A program made the translations under genes and the position numbers. 64,000 nucleotides of DNA from Solenopsis invicta (taxonomy: Eukaryota > Arthropoda > Insecta > Hymenoptera > Formicidae): contig NC_052666.1 in NCBI RefSeq assembly GCF_016802725.1, forward strand, positions 2,360,001 to 2,424,000. The letters run 5' to 3'. The notes below the pieces were generated by a model. That model searched no databases, was not told the DNA's origin, and saw only the letters and a program-made list of their open reading frames with translations. Below are positions 10,102 through 22,095 of the stretch, in pieces. Within the stretch, counting starts at the first letter, position 1. Each line of letters starts with the position of its first letter.

Positions 10102-11182
10102 AGGTCATGAGCACAATCTATCAAACAGTTTTTAAACCCAATACAGAAAGAAAGAGTATGTCTCAGAGAATCTGAAGATTAAAAATTAGCTCAAATGGAG
10201 TAATTTAATTCGATAAAAGTATTTGTAACACAAGTATAAAGTTAATTAAATCAAATAATTTTGAAACATTTTTGTTGCCAGGATCATAAAAAAATATCTT
10301 CTTATATAGTTCATTTCATTTTATATACAGAGAAAGGTAGGGCGAGACAGGTGGCAAAGTAAGACGGGGTATCCTCTCTATCGCGCGATTCGAATGCAGG
10401 AATCATAATCAAGCATACGCGTTAGATATCGCGTCTCGATCATTGAAAGTTACCCACAAGCCAGCGAAGGTAAATTAGGTTTTAAGTTAGATCATATTTT
10501 TTTTTTTGCGATTTATTTTGAAATGACTTTATCTCATTTTCTCACTTGTGACATTAATATTAAATTATAACTTACTTTTAAACTGTATCCCATCTTGCCT
10601 ACGAGATACCTTGTCTAGAGACAAGATAAGAAAAAATGTCTTATTTTTTTTTAAATAAAGTTTATAATTTTCTGAAAAAAAATTCGAAAATTATTCAGGT
10701 TATATTAACGAAGCATTGTGTATGCTTGAAGAATATAAAGACTCATTTTTTGGGAAAAATTTAAGATGTATACATATATTAAAATATTACATGAATGACA
10801 AATGCATGAATGACAAATGGCAAACAAATATCCAATGGCCATTCATAAACAGATCGCTGATGGACATTGAACATGATTTTTCAAGAGCCATTGCTTCATT
10901 TGCAGATATTTGAACACGTTATTGATAGATACGAAATCGAAGATAAAAATCGCTTGATAACCTAGTCTTGGATATATTTTGAAATGTATTTATGCTACCA
11001 TAAATCTCGTAAATCACACTTGCAATTACCACAGTACCTACTGCGTTATCTCGTACGCATAGGGATACAATATCATGTTTATTCCGTCACGTTCTTGTAG
11101 CGCTCTACTTTAATGTACTGCGAGAATGCAGGATCACGCAAGGTGCTCGCTTTTGTAAGAATTTTGATGTAATTTTGTCAAG
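10102..11182. other. Upstream region of the transporter gene
   Basis: AT-rich sequence with an unassigned 65-codon plus-strand frame at 10716-10913 that has no domain I know. The last few hundred bases before 11183 should hold the promoter and 5' UTR of the transporter. No canonical TATA box is evident. Confidence 0.35.
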
Positions 11183-12970
11183 ATGGGTGCTGACGCCAAG
11201 CAGGGAAGATATACGACGCCAGAGGGCTCAAAGAGATGGGAGTATCTGATTGCCTTTAATTGTAAGAGCAATTTTTGTTCTAATTTTTGCTTGAAACGAT
11301 CGTCACTATGACCAATAATTCTCTATTGTTTTTGCTGATTATTATTGCTGTCGGCGATCTCCCACTCGATTGACTGAACGTCACGATTACATGGTGCAAT
11401 TATGCGAAATCGAGGTTCAATTATAAGCTTGTGCATCGGAGCGATCATAGGATGGGATTCGCCAAGCAGCGTGAAACTAATGGCGCCGGACTCGTCTATC
11501 CCGGCTACCGTCTCCAATGTTTCCACCCTCGTAGCCATGGGCGCCATCGGTCAGATACTGGGACCGATAATTAACCAACTTATAGTCGACAGAATAGGCC
11601 GAAGAAAGACTATCTTATTTAACGGAATAATGTCGATCATCTGCTGGGGCTTGATTACGGTCGCTACGAACATCTGGGTGAGCAAAAGTATCTTTGCGAA
11701 ACATTGATAGATACTTTTTTTTATGCCTGTAAATTTATCTTGCGCGTGAACAATCTATGCAGAGATCCATTTTATATCATAAAGGAAAAATTACAGTTAT
11801 ATTGTTTGATTCTTAAACGTAACCCATTAGTGTGAATTTTTCTATGTGATTCCTCTCTACTTTTTTAAGCTGATGAGCTTCTTTAATAATACAAGTTTGT
11901 TTTTACTACAGTTTCTCTACTTAGGCAGGTTAATGGGTGGTCTGTGCTTGGGTCAATTCATATGTGTATTCACGATGTATATCGGAGAAATTGCGTCCCC
12001 AAGTACACGAGGCGCCGGAGGAACCGCAAATACGATTACGTTTAACTTAGGCATTTTTGTAATGTTCGTCGTTGCGCCGTATCTATCGATATCAGCGGCG
12101 GCGGCAATCTGGCTGGCCGTGTCTGTCGGTTTCACGATCGCTTTCTGGTTCATGCCGGAATCGCCGTACTACTTGGTCATGACGAATAAAATTGACGAGG
12201 CGGAGGCGGCGTTGGAGAAGCTGCGCGGTAAGGTGGACGTCTCGGAAGAATTGCAGACGATCGTCAGGTCGATGTCCGACGAAAAGCATCGGCGAAAGAC
12301 TGGCGGCATCAGGAAGCTGATGACTACGCGCGCCAATCTACGCGCCTTTATCATCGTCAATATTATCACGATCACCAATGAAGTCGGCGGCTTCTTCCTG
12401 TTGCTCGCGTACAGTCGGATTCTCTTCAAGTCAGCTCAGCTTCAGATTATCTCCGATTATACGGCCAATATCATGCTCGGCGTGATACAGGTGATCTCTG
12501 CGACAATTACCATCTTCTTGATCGATAAGCTGGGTCGCAAGCCATTAATACTCTTTTCTGGCTTGATTGCCGCCGCGTCAAACTTCGTCATCGGCATCTT
12601 CTTTTATGCGAAGGAGTATCTGAACGCGGACGTGTCTGCGTATTCAACGGCGTTGTTAATCGCGGCGATGCTTCTGGTATTTGCCTTCAATTGTGGCTTG
12701 CTTCCTATAAAGATGATCTTCATGTCTGAAATGTTTGCCACCGAGGTTAAGGCTCTCGCCACATGCCTTCTCGTTATCGCCAGCGGCTGTTTTGCCGTGA
12801 TAGCGGCGAAAGCTTACATTCTGGTGGCTGTCACGTGGAACTACGGCCACTCGGTGCCTTACCTGGCATTCTTCGCGATCGTGACGGTATGCACCATTCT
12901 GATTCATCGCCTCTCGCCTGAGACGAAAGGCAAGACCTTTGTGCAGATACAAAAGGAGTTGAATGATTGA
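11183..12970 (+). CDS. Tret1: Facilitated trehalose/sugar transporter (MFS, Tret1-like), three exons
   Basis: Three exons join in phase: 11183-11261, 11415-11677 and 11912-12970 (stop TGA), giving 466 residues, normal for the SLC2/Tret1 family. Introns of 153 and 234 bp have GT-AG ends. The first exon begins MGADAKQGRYTTPEG. Family signatures are DRIGRRK in loop 2-3 (about residues 85-91), GRLMGGLCLGQ at the start of exon 3, PESPYYL before the central loop (about 196), DKLGRKP in loop 8-9 (about 319) and PETKGKT at the C-terminal tail (about 450). It should be a 12-helix plasma-membrane carrier. The usual QQ-containing helix 7 motif is replaced by a TNEVGGFF-type sequence, so the substrate could differ from trehalose. 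No break is seen. Confidence 0.92.
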
Positions 12971-13436
12971 AGCTGCGTTCGAAAGATGAAGAATCGGCGC
13001 TCCCAGTTCGACCTGGAAAAGGATCCTCTATTGGATACCAAAGGAGCATATTGCTTCTCGTAAATTGTGCGTCTTAAAGAGAGATAATGGGTACTATATG
13101 AGATCTTGCCACGAAAGATCTTGCCACGAAAATCTTTATCGGGTTTTTTGATGTTCTTAAAAAGGATCGACGGGAAAGAGAAAATTGAAAATTGCGACCG
13201 GAAAGTTGAAGGAGATGACCTTTTAAGATGCACGAGCAAATTTTTGGGCAGTCCCGTTGAAATTGCTCGCGACGTTGATGCACGTGATAGAAGTTATAGT
13301 TTATGGGGTGTCTCGAGACTCGCCGGAAGTAGACTGCGCCGTATCGAATCGTCGATGCCACGGTGACTAACCGGGCCGTATCTTATTGAAGAAATAATAT
13401 ATTCACAGATTTACCTACAACATCGGATAATAACTC

Positions 13437-13442
13437 AATAAA
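13437..13442 (+). promoter_or_regulatory. Polyadenylation signal AATAAA of the transporter gene
   Basis: An AATAAA hexamer lies 467 bp after the transporter stop codon, in AT-rich 3' flanking sequence with no competing gene. It is a reasonable end of the 3' UTR (12971 to about 13460). Confidence 0.5.
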
Positions 13443-13460
13443 GAAATGACGGTAATCGAG

Positions 13461-14658
13461 ATCTGCTCACATCACGTGTTGTTCTAAACTGCACGCTTGA
13501 AAAATTGTTAAATTAAGTTAACGAAAAATTACTTGTGAAAAGTTTAATATATGTTAGAAAGTATTACGTAAATGTTACGTAAAAAATTAATGCAAAAGTA
13601 TAACGTTTTACAATGTAAAGACAAATTGTGGAAATACATTTCTTTAGTAAAATTTATATTTATAATACGTTGATGCATGTGCAATTTATTCAGTTAGTTT
13701 AGAATTTACGTGTCAAAATTACATAATTTTTTATGTTTGATTATTTCTCTATAAATTGTGTTATTTTAATATTAAGAAATATTGAATATTAATTTAACAC
13801 AATATATTTAAATAATATAGTCCCATTATGTAGAATTAAGGCTCGGATATGTCAAAGATTCAATACAAAAGTTTAACAAGAATTACATTTAATATAAATA
13901 AAATGTTTTCTACTGTAATTCACAAATATATATTTTATATCTTCGACATCTGACGTTATAACAGAATGCTTCTTGTACACCACGTTTTTAATATTTATCA
14001 TAATATCGAAAATTGATTTATAGAAAGAATGTATGAAGAACATAAACATGTCAACATGGTAAACATATTAATAATTAAAAGCATAATCGTAAAGCATTGA
14101 ATAGATTAGATTAGCGATAAGATTTAATACCTATTTATTAATCTAAATCACTATGTGAGAATAACGATTAAATTCTTCACGAGTCAATAATTATAAGTAA
14201 GAATGACTAATATGAGCATAAATATTGTAGCATATATTGAAATCAAGATTGCAAGTGATTAACGTAGTTAGATTTTAGTTTTCATGAGTAGCGTAAGAAA
14301 GCGTTTTGCATGAGCTTTTTACTCTATGATCACGCTAATCTCATAAACAAAATAGAATTAGTTGCTATGTTACTACTAAAACAGCATCTTTTATTTATCT
14401 CTGCGATTTTCTTCACTTCTTTATTTTTCCTCGTTGTGATAAAACATTCTGTAGTTTGCTTATAGGTATAATAAATAATTTGTGAACTGTGAAACGGCTA
14501 ATTCTTTCATAGAATTTAAACTAACATTTGTTATAGGTCCAGAACATACTCCAATGCTCATTTAAAAAATAGTGAAAGGAATTAGTCAAGAAGAACGTTG
14601 TTATAAAGATCTTGTTCCCGTTGAATTTCCAAAATTTAAAGAAGAGATTCAAAGAAGA
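13461..14658. other. Intergenic AT-rich sequence
   Basis: Nothing coding or repetitive is supported. The final bases AAGA (14655-14658) are the target duplication of the solo LTR that follows. Confidence 0.4.
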
Positions 14659-14919
14659 TGTAACAAACCGCTTTCTCGCAACCCCCCCGCGGACTGATCA
14701 TTGTCCACAAATGCCCAACCGAACCCCGGGCGTAGAAAAGGCGCAGTGCGCCTATAATACAGTTGAAATGCGCCGATGCGAGCAACGAGGCATTCGCGCA
14801 TCTCTATCGGCGTGCTCGCTTGCCTCCGTTCGCTCTCCAAGCGACCTCGAGCAGCGGGGATGCTGACACCGAAACGAACCAAACCGCCACCGAACATTTC
14901 CGATGTTTCGAGATTCGGG

Positions 14920-14927
14920 TATAAAAG
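14920..14927 (+). promoter_or_regulatory. TATA box of the solo LTR
   Basis: TATAAAAG preceded by a GC-rich spacer, 261 bp from the LTR start. It occupies the same relative place as TATATAAGG in the related LTR at 40306-41510. Confidence 0.65.
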
Positions 14928-15703
14928 AGCTAGACCAGTGAGATGGTGCGCTTCTTCTCTGCCTTTTTGCATAGCTACTCCGTCGACTAGTCTCTGAAGA
15001 ACCCAGGTAATCTTAGGGTCAAGCGTCTTAGCCTCTGCTGAGCGTTCTTGGCGTCTACTGTTCTCGCACCCGTCTCTCCTCGCCGAAGCTGGGCTCAAGC
15101 GTACTTGAGCTCTGGCAAGAGTTCTTGTCCAACCGGCATCCGAGCAGTGATCCGATTCCGTCGTAGTCAGTGGCTAAAGACAAACGGGATAAAGCGTCTT
15201 TGCCTCCGTCTTTGCCTCCGCCAAGCGTATTTGGCATAGCCATTGCATTCCAGCTGACGAAGATCTTGTGCCGCGAAATCGTACGATTTAAAGGGACGAA
15301 CAGCTGTGCCTCATCTGCGCCTCGCTACCGGCGACTGTGAAATCCAGCACGACCCAATTCCACACAAACGCGTGTAGAAAAAGCGGACCGCCCGCCGAGC
15401 CGCACAATAGCTCGCCGAAGATCAGCGTTGCGCCGTTGGAAAGCACACACACCAGCAGCGCGATTATCGACAATCGCATTTTTTGAGATCTTTGTATCAG
15501 AACAGGTGGATAATTGTAAACCGCCTTCCGGCACACGAATAAACCGTGCATTTGCCGCACGTTGAACGTAAATTTACCGATCTTACATTATCTTGTATAT
15601 ATCTGCTTTTAATATTTCTTTGCAAGTTACCTTGTTTGCTTTCGAATTGTCATCTTTCTTGCGATCTAAACGCTTTGTATACATTTACTTAAGCATATCT
15701 TTC

Positions 15704-15709
15704 AATAAA
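15704..15709 (+). promoter_or_regulatory. Poly(A) signal of the solo LTR
   Basis: AATAAA, 122 bp before the LTR end, with T-rich sequence downstream, as expected for the R/U5 border. Confidence 0.6.
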
Positions 15710-15835
15710 CGTGTGTATATTTTCCTAATCAAACTACTGTCTAAATTCTCTCTTGACTCGGATTGTGCCCTGGAATTCCCGACGAGCTACGTCCGTGCTC
15801 GATTTCTAACCAAGAAAAACAGGTTGTTACAAAGA

Positions 15836-16520
15836 TATAATGACTGAATCATTGCATAATCATCCTTTCATTATAAAATTAAAAGGAAGAGAAAACTATT
15901 CCACATGGAAGATCGCCATGGAGAGTCTACTTCAATTAGACGGTTTATGGAAAGCGGTTTAGGGAACGAAAACCAGCGAGGAAAAGATTATGAAAGCAAG
16001 AACGAAGCTTATCCTCAGCGTAGATGAGTCAATCTTTTACACAAAAAATACATTGAGGAATATCATCGTAGTGGCATCAAACTTTTGAAGTAGTATCCCC
16101 ATTTCTCGGAAACTAAAGATTGCATTGTATTATTTATAATACTGATAAAAAAATAATCTGCTTCGATAATTAAGGTCGAGAAAAGAATGAACTCCGACTT
16201 GTATAGAAATTAAACAAAATATTTATTTTAAGAAAGTCTCTCCACACTCCGCGTTACATATAAAAAAATAAAAATTTATTATAAAGGAGGAAGGTGACAC
16301 CTTTAGAACTCGTGTTCCACGGTACGTTTATTACACGCGGAAAAACTTAAAACTGAATTATAACGCACGCGGTGTTGTAAAAAAAATTAAACACTTACGC
16401 TGGAATGTAAAATCTTATAATTATATCATGGTTCTTATAAACTAACGCTTGAATATGGTGAACTGTTACAGTAACGCGGACCTTAATATAATATTAACGC
16501 GACTTAATATCTACAACGCT
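15836..16520. other. Intergenic sequence between solo LTR and R2-like element
   Basis: No gene or clear repeat. AT-rich with a few GC-rich tracts near 16310-16500. Confidence 0.35.
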
Positions 16521-16552
16521 CGCCTGAGGTAGGGGTAAAGATACGCTCGCTA
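16521..16552 (+). repeat. Left copy of a 32-bp direct repeat flanking the R2-like LINE
   Basis: Begins cgcctgaggtaggggtaaag and matches 22619-22650 with two substitutions. It lies immediately beyond the short 3' UTR of the minus-strand LINE, so a target-site duplication is the simplest reading. Confidence 0.7.
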
Positions 16553-16750
16553 TGTTTCGGTGAGCAGGCCAAAAGAATGATTCACAGTCAATTCACAGCC
16601 CACTACCGATATTGCAGGGCTTTTTGCTGTAGGTGTTTGCAGCATACACCCTGGTAGTGCTTGCAGGAACTGACTAGCAGTTCTCCATCCATATACATGC
16701 ACTCAATTAAAAACACATTCACACGCCCGCAGGCGCGGAGGCACCCAACT

Positions 16751-17497
16751 CTACGTGCCGGTTCCTGCCCCAGTAGCGGCGATGTTGCGCCCATAACGCG
16801 TTGTTATTGCGTTGAAACGTTTCCAGTTTAGCCATGAACCCCAGAGTACTCGCGTAGTGAGACCACGTAGTTGGCCGGACGTTAAGCCAAGCCCGCGCAT
16901 CTTACCTTCGCTTTGAGAGCTTCAGACTCCTCGCTATGAGATTGTCGAGGCGGTGAAATGAACATTATTACGCGGCACTTCCGCTCGCGCAGCCACTAGG
17001 TCTGCTAGATCATTACATGATTGGTACTTTTCCACCTTGCGCTAGTGGGACACCTCTAACGTTGTTTCGCTGGATACTACTTGCGCGTCTACGACCACTA
17101 CCTTATCACCTCGAGCAATGGTCAGGTCAGGCCGCCTCAGACCGGCAGTGGTCGAATACGCTTGCTCCGCACCGACATGCCATCCCTTCTGTTGTAAGAA
17201 GCCACCAACTTGACGACACAGGTCGTTGTGCAGGATTTTCCTTCCGTGCGTTTGGAAATATCTCTGCACGCAGTGAGCCGGGGTTTTGATGTCAGGACAT
17301 CCTGCCTGGCAGCGCGCATCGCGTCCCTCACGGCCTCGGGACAATCTCGTTCTAGACGGAATGCAATTAGCCCTGATGTGATGATAGTGCACGTAGTCCG
17401 CTCCGGGAATGGAGTCGGCGCCACCCGACACCCAGTAGGAACTCGGTTTGGACGAGCCGACCTCCCTGAGCCTCCTCCCGTCATACGACTCGTGCAA
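16751..17497 (-). pseudogene. R2-like CCHC motif, restriction-like endonuclease and C-terminus
   Basis: The frame 17497-17042 holds a CQAGC-type zinc knuckle followed by ETxxH-like text (IKTPAHCVQRYFQTHG), then GLRRPDLTIARGDKVVVVDAQVVS, which carries the PD...D catalytic motif of the R2 endonuclease. A TAG at 17042 is a premature stop. The same frame continues with KVEKYQSCNDLADLVAARAE and RGLTTRVLWGSWLNW to a further stop near 16751, the normal end for R2. The enzyme would nick target DNA to prime reverse transcription. Confidence 0.78.
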
Positions 17498-17962
17498 TCA
17501 GGACGCACATTGCTGTCTGAGTTCAGCAGTCGTAGTCACTCTATCGCCTCGCAGTCGCATCTGGTTCTCACACCAGACTAATTGCCTAGCCACGTATGTG
17601 GACTCGGCCATAGCACGCGCCGCAAGCAGATCAGAGCGACTCAACCGCTGCAATCGGTTATGTTTCAAGATAGGGATAAATACTTTTAGTAGAGGCATAT
17701 GAAGGCTCTGTATCGGCGCATAAAAGTATCCAGCAGGAACATCATGGGGAAGACGCAGCAGAGCCGCGCGCATCTGTTTGTCAACGCCCTTGAGTTTTTT
17801 GGCCGTGACTGTTCCGATTATCCACCTATGATAATATCGTGGTAGGAGACAGTCACGCAGTAACCTCAGCCGTTGTTGTGGCTTGAGAGGCGCTCTCGTC
17901 AATTGCTCGATTATCTGAGCTAAGGGCGGATCATTTGCGAATTCTCTAGCACCTTGGTACAT
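17498..17962 (-). pseudogene. R2-like connector region after the RT
   Basis: The frame includes RDCLLPRYYHRWIIGTVTAK and RAALLRLPHDVPAGYFYAP, well-known R2 thumb/connector motifs. The text between the YADD block and here (18139-17963) is also open in parts, consistent with one ancestral ORF. Confidence 0.8.
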
Positions 17963-18139
17963 GCATCCCAGATACGTCCAGACATCTAGTAGGAATCGTT
18001 GCGGTATCAGCGCTCCCCTTACGGTGAAGCTAGGTGTTTGGTCACCTTTTTGTCTCTGCCGGACGCCATCACTCGGAGCACGCTCGTTTTGTTAGCGTTA
18101 ACGTCAGTCTGTTTTGCACAAAGGCAGCATGAAGCCGTC

Positions 18140-18660
18140 TCAAGTTCTGCAGACCAGATTTGGTGGAAGCGAGGAGCACAATGTCGTCAGCGTAGCCCAG
18201 CGCGCTGACCAGCCTACCACCCACTCGATAGTCAACCTCCGAGAGAATTTCCAGTGCTCTACAGCCAGATTGAACAGCAGGGGCGATAATGGATCACCCT
18301 GTCTCATGCCACGCCCGATCTTCAGGGCAGACATTTCCGTAGCACCGGACGTATGCACCACCTCCGGGCGTTTGAATAGACAGTCCTCACGTACTCCCGA
18401 AACTCCTCAGGGAGTCCTAGCTCATCGAGAGTTGTATGTATTGCTTCGTGTGCAACCGTGACGAAAGCTTTCGACAGGTCCACACAAGCTAGGTGTAAGG
18501 ATTTTATGTTTCGCCGAGCGTCCCCAAGCACAGTGAACAGGACCGTGATATTCTCACAAACCCCATCCACCGGCCGGAAACCTCTTTGGCGGTTGTCAAA
18601 TATATCGAGGGTTGCTAATTTTTTTGCCAATATCTTGTGGAAGTTCCTTATTACCAGGTG
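18140..18660 (-). pseudogene. R2-like reverse transcriptase, catalytic palm
   Basis: Reading resumes after the mariner with FHKILAKKLATLDIFDN and QRGFRPVDGVCENIT. Then come the first catalytic Asp in LACVDLSKAF and GRGMRQGDPLSPLLFNLA (motif B). The YADD catalytic box lies at 18183-18194 but in a different frame, so a shift falls near 18235. All key RT residues survive at the DNA level. The usual KAFD motif reads KAFV. Confidence 0.8.
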
Positions 18661-18662
18661 TA

Positions 18663-19740
18663 TGCATAAGTTTTTTCCGGTTTTTTGGTAAAAAAAAACA
18701 CGTAATTTTCAAGGGAAATTAATTTTTTTTTATTTATAAAATATTGGCTATCGGCTTCTACACATTTCGCCCATCTTTCAGGTAATTTATGAATACCATG
18801 CCAGAAAAACTGCTTGTCTTTTGCAGCAAACCATTTGTCGACCCATTTTCCAACTTCCTCGAAATTGCTGAAGTGCTGCTCTGCGAGCGCGTGCTCCATT
18901 GATGCGAAGAGATGATAGTCAGATGGCGCCAAGTCTGGGGAGTACGGCGGGTGCGGAAGGATGTCCCATCCAAGAGATTTCAAGGTGTCTTTCACTAGTT
19001 TTGCTGTGTAAGACGGCGCATTATCGTGTAACAAAATCACTTTGCAATGTCTTCTGGCCCATTCCGGTCGTCTTTCGATTAATGCGTGGTTTAAATTAAT
19101 CATTTGTTGGCGATAGCGTTGTGTATTAACGGTTTCGCCGGGCTTCAAGAGTTCATAATACACAATACCACTCTGGTCCCACCAGACACAGAGCATGGTC
19201 TTCTTGCCGAAGCGATTTGGCTTTGGTGTTGATGGACCAGCTTCGCCAGGTGAAAGCCACGATTTTTTCCGCTTCGGGTTTTCAAAATCAATCCATTTGT
19301 CGTCACCTGTCACAATTCGATACAAAAATGATTTCCTTTCGTGGCGTTGAAGCAGCATTTCACAAGTGACTTTGCGATTTTCCATTTGACGTTTATTCAA
19401 ATTGTGGGACCCATTTACCGAGTTTATTGATCTTTCCCATTGCTCGTAAACGTCTGCTAATTGTTTCTTGTGATACATGTAATGCTTCTACTAATTGCCG
19501 TTGAGTTTGATTTGGGTCATCATCCAATAATTCCTGCAATTGCTCGTCTTCGCATTTGTGTGGTCTACCAGAGCGCTCACTGTCTTTCACATTGAAATCA
19601 CCACTTTTAAATTGTCTCACATGTTCTAACCGATGACTTTCAACAGCCTTTTTCTTTTGATTACATAAAAAAAGCAATGCGTGCCGCAAATGTTGTTTTT
19701 CAGGCACAAAACTCGACATGATCACTGAACAATAAAACAA
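18663..19740 (-). pseudogene. Mariner transposase, frameshifted
   Basis: The N-terminal frame (19740-19393) starts near MSSFVPEKQHLRHALLFL and carries the paired helix-turn-helix region, with an internal deletion between QKKKAVESHRL and EHVRQFKSG and the linker SERSGRPHKCEDEQLQ. The frame changes near 19410. The catalytic frame (19478 leftward) has the first Asp in VTGDDKW, the second in HDNAPSYTAK and the third in YSPDLAPSDYHLF, with 34 residues between the last two (DD34D). The terminal WFAAKDKQFFWHGIH motif matches the mauritiana subfamily. The frame runs a few codons past the mariner end into R2 sequence. The protein is not functional as it stands. Confidence 0.88.
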
Positions 19741-19881
19741 AGACGCTACTTTTTGGCGGACTCAACTTGTGTGTGTTTGTAGTTCTATGTCAGACGAACA
19801 AAATGACGTATGTGTCAAATTAATACGCTGCGTACTTTTTGCTGGCACCATCTCTTAGTGAAACCGGAAAAAACTTATGCA
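18663..19881 (-). mobile_element. DD34D mariner (mauritiana-like), 1219 bp, inside the R2-like RT
   Basis: Ends read tgcataagttttttccggttt on the left and its reverse complement on the right, with TA at 18661-18662 and 19882-19883. Size and ends are typical of a full-length mariner. It is inserted in the RT of the R2-like element, so it is younger than that LINE. The transposase is in two frames plus a shortened DNA-binding region. Confidence 0.9.
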
Positions 19882-19883
19882 TA

Positions 19884-20271
19884 GATCTGGTATTACGGAT
19901 CCGATACTTAAAGGCCGATATTCCGCCGGCCGTGGCCGGTCGGACATACCGGACTTTTCCAGAAAGACTGTTCTTGTTGTGGTGATCGACAAGAGTATTG
20001 TTCTTGCCAGAAGCAGCAGGTTGAACAGAAGCGCACGAAGGACGGCAGGAACAGAGTTCCACATCCTCGGCGTAATCTTATCCAATCCGGGCGCAGTGCC
20101 TATCTTTACAGAGATCCTTTTTACCTCACCGGTGGTCACAGGATTCCAGAGCAAGGTCTTCTCCGCTACAGGAACTGGGGGTGTAGCAGCGCCCTCCCTC
20201 ACCGAGGCTCTCAAGATGAATCCCTCGGGCACCAGACGGACGGCTCCAGTCGGCACTCGCCGCCCGTCCAT
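19884..20271 (-). pseudogene. R2-like reverse transcriptase, first blocks
   Basis: The frame reads WNPVTTGEVKRISVK, PGLDKITPRMWN, then RPAEYRPLSIGSVI, the R2 RT motif 0-2 region. It is interrupted exactly here by the mariner inserted at a TA; the following RT text resumes on the other side at about 18660. Confidence 0.8.
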
Positions 20272-20623
20272 TTTCCCCGTAGCGCTCGCGCAAGGCCGTC
20301 ATGTCCCTATCGGCGGTGCTCGCCGTTTCCATAATGGGACTCCAGTAATCCCTAAATTCTTGGGGAGACGGACGCTCGCGTACCGAGTCGCCTTTGAGTA
20401 TGTGCGACAGGCAGGACTTCAAGTTCTTTTTGTATAGATTTGGCATGATGACATACTTTCTCATCCTTTTCTGCTTCCGGTTCTTTCGTATAGTGGTAGG
20501 ACTACGCTGTCTAGCAGAAGCGCGCCGCGGAGGGCGCACAGCTGGCGGTGGGAAGACTGCACCCAACCATTTCTCGACGGCCAGTACATCCACCACGCCA
20601 GTTAGGAGAGCATATCTTGCCAT
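20126..20623 (-). pseudogene. R2-like linker region before the reverse transcriptase
   Basis: An open frame with an Arg-rich segment, then YKKNLKSCLSHILKGDS and QEFRDYWSPIMET, matching the region that joins the DNA-binding head to the RT in R2 proteins. The GEDLALESCDHR tail overlaps the next frame, so a frameshift lies near 20150. Confidence 0.6.
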
Positions 20624-20803
20624 TTGGCGAAGAGAATCGGCCTCAAAGTTACGGAACGCTGAACTCTGCTCTACGAGTTATGAAATCTTGTCCCGCAACC
20701 TCTGAGATCTCTGCTCAGGGGGAGGCCGACATGCGCTTGTATTGGTGATTTCAATGGTCGCAGGGGCGATGTCGGCCCCATCGCCCTCATCGATGACAAC
20801 CGC

Positions 20804-21279
20804 TTATCGCGTCTGCATCTCTTGGCAGAAGTCCTTGACCATCGCTCGATAAGCCTCTTGTCGACGCTTACTTTTGATGGCTTCAAGACTCCTATAGGGA
20901 AATCGGTCATCCAGATGTTGATTCATGAATACGATTTCCCCGGCTAAGGTGGCGGCAGCCTCAGCGCGAGCCATGAGACTCACCTCCTCCGCTGACCATC
21001 TTGCTTTCACGCGCTCGACATTAACAGCGTTGTTAGCCGTCAACGGATGCGCACTGGCACGTGTACACCTAGGCCACGCTTGATCCGGAACTCAGCCGGG
21101 CATTCATTGCATTTATAATTTAGGCTGGCGTGCTCAGCCTCTGGTCCTCTAGTGGTTTGCGAAGGACTAGCTACGACCCCGTCGGGGTCCTCCGCTCCAG
21201 CGGCCACATTCATGCGTGTAACACGCAGACCCCGGGCCATCCGAGAACCCGAGACACAATTATTCTGACTACCATTCAT
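20804..21279 (-). pseudogene. R2-like N-terminus: C2H2 zinc finger and Myb-like motif
   Basis: The upstream frame (21279-21040) contains YKCNECPAEF...GLGVHV, an R2-type C2H2 finger. A shift near 21050 leads into the next frame, which holds RVKARWSAEEVSLMARAEA and LEAIKSKRRQEAYR, the R2 Myb-like domain. In R2 these two motifs bind target DNA. The next block, 20623-20126, supplies the Arg/Lys-rich linker before the RT. Confidence 0.75.
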
Positions 21280-21633
21280 AATGTTTCTGCGTGTTGGGGA
21301 GCAAACAGATTGACAGTCGAGAGCTCCTCACATAGCCTAGTCTTTCTTGGCCCCACAGCTAACCATGACCTCGGCATTTGGGCCTCGGCAATAATGCCTC
21401 AGTCCTTTGGGGCGCACACGCCTTAACCTCATTAGCCCACTCTTCCCGAGCCCGACAGACCCCAGAGTGGTTATTGGAGGGAACTGTGGGGTTGCTTATG
21501 GTATCAGAAGGTTCCACAAATAATTGCACGTTATACGTTCACGTGTTCTTTATTAGAATAACTCTTTGTTACAAAGGTATATTTCTCTTTGGTAGTGGCT
21601 TAGGCGGCGCCCGGAGGCGCCTAAAAAAGTCGG

Positions 21634-22095
21634 TCAGTTGCCGAATAGATTTCTTATAAGTTTATCCTTCCGTTTTCTTTTCTCCCGCTTTTCTGCGAGG
21701 AGAGATCGCCCTGGCGTGCGAGGACGCGGAGAACGCGGCGAAGGAGCGACCGGGACGACGACGCTTCTGGGCCTCGGCGGAGTGCTCGTTGCAGGCGCAG
21801 GGGACGCCTGGGTACCGCTGGACGTGGTCGAAGCGGTTGGCGACGTTTGGGTCCCCTGACTCCTTGTTACGGTACACCGGCGGCGAGGGTCGTAGTGACG
21901 TGGTACCTCTATATGCCTTAGCTTCCAGGGAAGGAACGCTACGTCTGGGTCGAGTATGGGAACTCCCTGGCACTCGTCAGGACAGACCGGGTGCGGGTAA
22001 GGACCGGGACGGTCCCGTCGAAGACGTCGACGAGGCAGTTTGACGTGCCACGAAGCTCTTCGACCAAAAGATTGAGGGCCCTGGAGGGAGCGCAC
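21634..22095 (-). other. Pro/Ser/Thr-rich open frame upstream of the R2-like finger
   Basis: An open frame of 153 codons, rich in Pro, Ser, Thr and Arg, ends with a basic tract (EKREKRKRKDKLIRN). R2-clade ORFs often have such low-complexity N-terminal extensions, and position and strand fit. High GC content inflates ORF length here, so it may be 5' UTR only. Confidence 0.35.

Larger units (their letters stand above)
14659..15831 (+). repeat. Solo LTR of a Gypsy-type retrotransposon (1173 bp)
   Basis: It opens TGTAACAAACCGC and closes GTTGTTACA, giving TG...CA ends, and is flanked by the 4-bp duplication AAGA (14655-14658 and 15832-15835). TATAAAAG at 14920-14927 marks the U3 promoter and AATAAA at 15704-15709 the R-region poly(A) signal. 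No internal retrotransposon sequence lies on either side, so this is the product of LTR-LTR recombination. Its GC-rich body contrasts sharply with the AT-rich flanks. The ends and layout match the reversed LTR at 40306-41510. Confidence 0.85.

Noticed and set aside
14649..15098. 149-residue minus-strand protein
   Set aside because: It lies antisense within the solo LTR and has no recognisable content.
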